From Croceicoccus sp. Ery15 (GTDB taxonomy: Bacteria > Pseudomonadota > Alphaproteobacteria > Sphingomonadales > Sphingomonadaceae), in NCBI RefSeq assembly GCF_020985305.1, contig NZ_CP087588.1, positions 744,001 through 808,000 of the forward strand: a stretch of 64,000 bases of DNA. The letters run 5' to 3'. Shown here one piece after another: positions 62,350 through 64,000 of the stretch. The translations under genes and the position numbers were made by a program. Every line of letters begins with the position of its first letter. The first letter of the stretch is position 1. The notes under the pieces are model-generated. The model made no database searches and had not been told where the DNA came from. It saw only the letters and a list, made by a program, of their open reading frames with translations.

Positions 62350-63486
62350 GTGATCATTTCCTCTGCCAATGACTTCAAGGAAGCCGCGCGCCGCCGCGTG
62401 CCGCGCTTCCTGTTCGATTATGCCGACGGCGGCGCCTATGCAGAGCATACCATGCACCGCAATAGCGCCGATCTGGCCGAAATCGCGCTACGCCAGCGGG
62501 TTCTGAAGGATGTCGCCAGCATCGACCTGAAAACGACCCTGTTCGGGCGCGAAATGGCCTTGCCGGTGGCGCTTGGCCCCGTCGGCATTTCGGGCATGTT
62601 CGCCCGCCGCGGCGAGCTTCAGGCGGCACGCGCCGCGAAAAAGGCGGGCGTGCCGATGTGCCTGTCCACCGTCTCGATCTGCTCGATCGAAGAGGTGGCG
62701 AAATGCGCCGATCCGTTCTGGTTCCAGCTTTACGTGATCCGCGACCGCGACTTCATGAAGGACCTGATCGCCCGCGCCAAGGCGGCAGGGGCAGAGGCGC
62801 TGGTCTTCACGGTCGACATGCCGGTGCCGGGCGCGCGTTACCGGGACGCGCATTCAGGCATGTCCGGCCCCAATGCCGCGCTGCGCCGCTTTGTGCAGGC
62901 CGCGTTCAAACCGCGATGGGCGTTCGATGTCGGGCTGTTCGGCCGTCCGCATATGCTGGGCAACCTGCTGCCCGTGCTGGGCAAGGATAGCGGGCTGAAC
63001 GATTACATGGGCTGGCTGGGCCGCAATTTCGATCCGTCTATCCAGTGGAAGGACCTCGACTGGATCAGGCAGGAATGGGACGGCCCGCTGATTATCAAGG
63101 GCATTCTGGACCCCGAAGACGCGCGCGAGGCGGCGGCCATCGGGGCCGATGGTATCGTCGTGTCGAACCATGGTGGCCGCCAGCTCGACGGCGTGTGGTC
63201 GAGCGCGCGGGCACTGCCCGCGATTGCCGATGCGGTGGCGGGCAGGCTGACGGTGCTGGCCGATGGCGGGGTGCGCAACGGGCTGGATGTGGTGCGCATG
63301 CTGGCGCTGGGCGCCGATGGCGTGCTGCTGGGTCGCGCATGGCTGTGGGCGCTGGCGGCGCAGGGAGAGGCTGGCGTGGCAAAGCTGCTGCAACTGATCG
63401 CTGCCGAGATGCATGTCGCCATGACGCTGACGGGTGTGAACCGGATCGACGCGATCGACCGCTCGATCCTTGCGGAGGCTGTGTGA
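62350..63486 (+). CDS. lldD: FMN-dependent alpha-hydroxy-acid dehydrogenase, LldD type
   Basis: 378 residues from GTG 62350. The sequence follows L-lactate dehydrogenase LldD closely: [68 protein letters not shown] and the active-site [19 protein letters not shown] (catalytic His and Arg). It oxidises an L-2-hydroxy acid and passes electrons to the respiratory chain. L-lactate is the default substrate, but in this locus lactate or glycolate produced by sugar cleavage is equally possible. Its TGA overlaps the ATG of the SDR gene (TGATG). Confidence 0.88.
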   Translation: MIISSANDFKEAARRRVPRFLFDYADGGAYAEHTMHRNSADLAEIALRQRVLKDVASIDLKTTLFGREMALPVALGPVGISGMFARRGELQAARAAKKAGVPMCLSTVSICSIEEVAKCADPFWFQLYVIRDRDFMKDLIARAKAAGAEALVFTVDMPVPGARYRDAHSGMSGPNAALRRFVQAAFKPRWAFDVGLFGRPHMLGNLLPVLGKDSGLNDYMGWLGRNFDPSIQWKDLDWIRQEWDGPLIIKGILDPEDAREAAAIGADGIVVSNHGGRQLDGVWSSARALPAIADAVAGRLTVLADGGVRNGLDVVRMLALGADGVLLGRAWLWALAAQGEAGVAKLLQLIAAEMHVAMTLTGVNRIDAIDRSILAEAV

Positions 63487-64000
63487 TGCGGCTGCTTGAA
63501 GGAAAAATCGTGCTGGTGACCGGCGGGTCGACCGGCATCGGCAGGGCTACCGCCATCGGCGCGGCCCGCCATGGCGCGCATGTCGCCATCAATTACGCCT
63601 CCAGCGACGACAGGGCGCAAAGCTGCGTGGAAGAGATCGAGGCGCTGGGTCAGCGCGCCATTGCGGTAAAGGGCGATGTGGCCGATCCGGCAACAGCGGG
63701 TGAGTTCGTGTCCCGCGCAGTCGAGGCGTTCGGGCGGGTCGATGTGATGGTGTCCAACGCGGGCATCTGCCCGTTCCACGCCTTTCTCGACATGCCGGTC
63801 GAAACTGTGGACCGCACCTTCCGCGTCAATCTTCACGGCGCCTATTACATGGTGCAGGCCGCTGCCCGACAGATGGTCCATCAGGGCGAGGGCGGGGCTA
63901 TCGTTGCCGTCTCGTCGATCAGCGCGCTGGTGGGGGGCGAATTCCAGACCCATTACACGCCGACCAAGGCGGGCGTCCATTCGCTGATGCAGTCGGCGGC
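63486..64000 (+). CDS. Short-chain dehydrogenase, L-rhamnose 1-dehydrogenase-like (partial)
   Basis: The first 171 residues are visible; the gene runs off the window. NAD(P)-binding GxxxGxG is VTGGSTGIGRA at about residues 11-21, and the YxxxK motif is HYTPTKAG with catalytic Ser in VSSISALVGGEFQ. The stretch NAGICPFHAFLDMPVET and QTHYTPTKAGVHSLMQS closely resembles the L-rhamnose 1-dehydrogenase of the Sphingomonas non-phosphorylative rhamnose pathway. It likely oxidises an aldose to a lactone; whether the sugar is rhamnose cannot be settled here. Confidence 0.85.
   Translation, partial: MRLLEGKIVLVTGGSTGIGRATAIGAARHGAHVAINYASSDDRAQSCVEEIEALGQRAIAVKGDVADPATAGEFVSRAVEAFGRVDVMVSNAGICPFHAFLDMPVETVDRTFRVNLHGAYYMVQAAARQMVHQGEGGAIVAVSSISALVGGEFQTHYTPTKAGVHSLMQSA

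Noticed and set aside
1..64000. CRISPR arrays, insertion sequences, rRNA genes, riboswitches for trp or folate
   Set aside because: Looked for regular short repeats, transposase-like proteins, terminal inverted repeats and leader peptides with Trp runs; none was found.

Overview
This 64 kb window is GC-rich bacterial chromosome. The gene set points to an alphaproteobacterium of the order Sphingomonadales (Sphingomonadaceae/Erythrobacteraceae-like). The indicators are the lapA-pyrF-trpF-trpB-trpA-accD-folC run, pdhA followed by a pdhB that carries an N-terminal lipoyl domain, lpoA divergent from rsmI-yraN-gshB, the folate/FAD-dependent TrmFO, Tad-type pilus genes, and a closing SDR that resembles the L-rhamnose 1-dehydrogenase of Sphingomonas. 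The taxonomic call is inference from gene content. Most of the window is densely packed core genome. Same-strand neighbours are usually joined by 4-base ATGA or GTGA stop/start overlaps, and several convergent pairs have touching or overlapping stop codons. I saw no rRNA, CRISPR array, insertion sequence or prophage.

Layout. 1-5 kb: end of an unknown gene, rsmD and an RsuA/RluB-type pseudouridine synthase, an AmpG-like permease, folC. 5-11 kb: a minus-strand operon running lapA, pyrF, a secreted protein with an apparent CTG start, a GNAT acetyltransferase, trpF, trpB, an AT-richer 80-residue membrane protein, trpA, accD, folC. 11-15 kb: purB, a small heat-shock gene with a candidate RpoH promoter and ROSE-type RNA thermometer, grxC, a nitrilase-like hydrolase, DUF1178 and tRNA-Arg(CCT). 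15-19.5 kb: an Omp85-type barrel protein, an FtsB-like protein, pdhA and pdhB. 19.5-25.5 kb: TadE/TadE/TadG-like proteins, a squalene/phytoene-synthase-like protein, an EF-hand protein, trmFO, a YhhN protein. 25.5-43 kb: gyrA, a secreted TPR protein preceded by an orphan terminator hairpin, a NYN-domain protein, PilZ, tyrS, a DOMON-like protein with a NamZ-type muramidase, a YgiD dioxygenase, a MoxR/VWA pair interrupted by DUF502, parE, and a LpoA-like lipoprotein. 42.5-54 kb: rsmI-yraN-gshB-dedA, xerC, hemW, a CAP protein, an NRDE protein, a second PilZ protein, rdgB-rph, ilvE, topoisomerase IB and tRNA-Gln(TTG).

54.4-64 kb is the accessory-looking part: a carbohydrate catabolic locus abutting tRNA-Gln, organised divergently around a DeoR repressor. 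On the minus side are a split transketolase, an FGGY kinase, an MFS sugar transporter and a FAH-fold dehydratase-like protein. On the plus side are DeoR, a TIM-barrel isomerase-like protein, an LldD-type FMN dehydrogenase and a rhamnose-dehydrogenase-like SDR cut by the window edge. Isomerase + kinase + split transketolase resembles the described D-apiose/apulose route, but here it sits with genes of a non-phosphorylative aldose-oxidation route. This locus is the best candidate for an undescribed system in the window. The other leads are a candidate RNA thermometer, a possible CUG-initiated gene coupled to pyrF, a small membrane protein inside the trp operon, and an orphan terminator that may end a small RNA.
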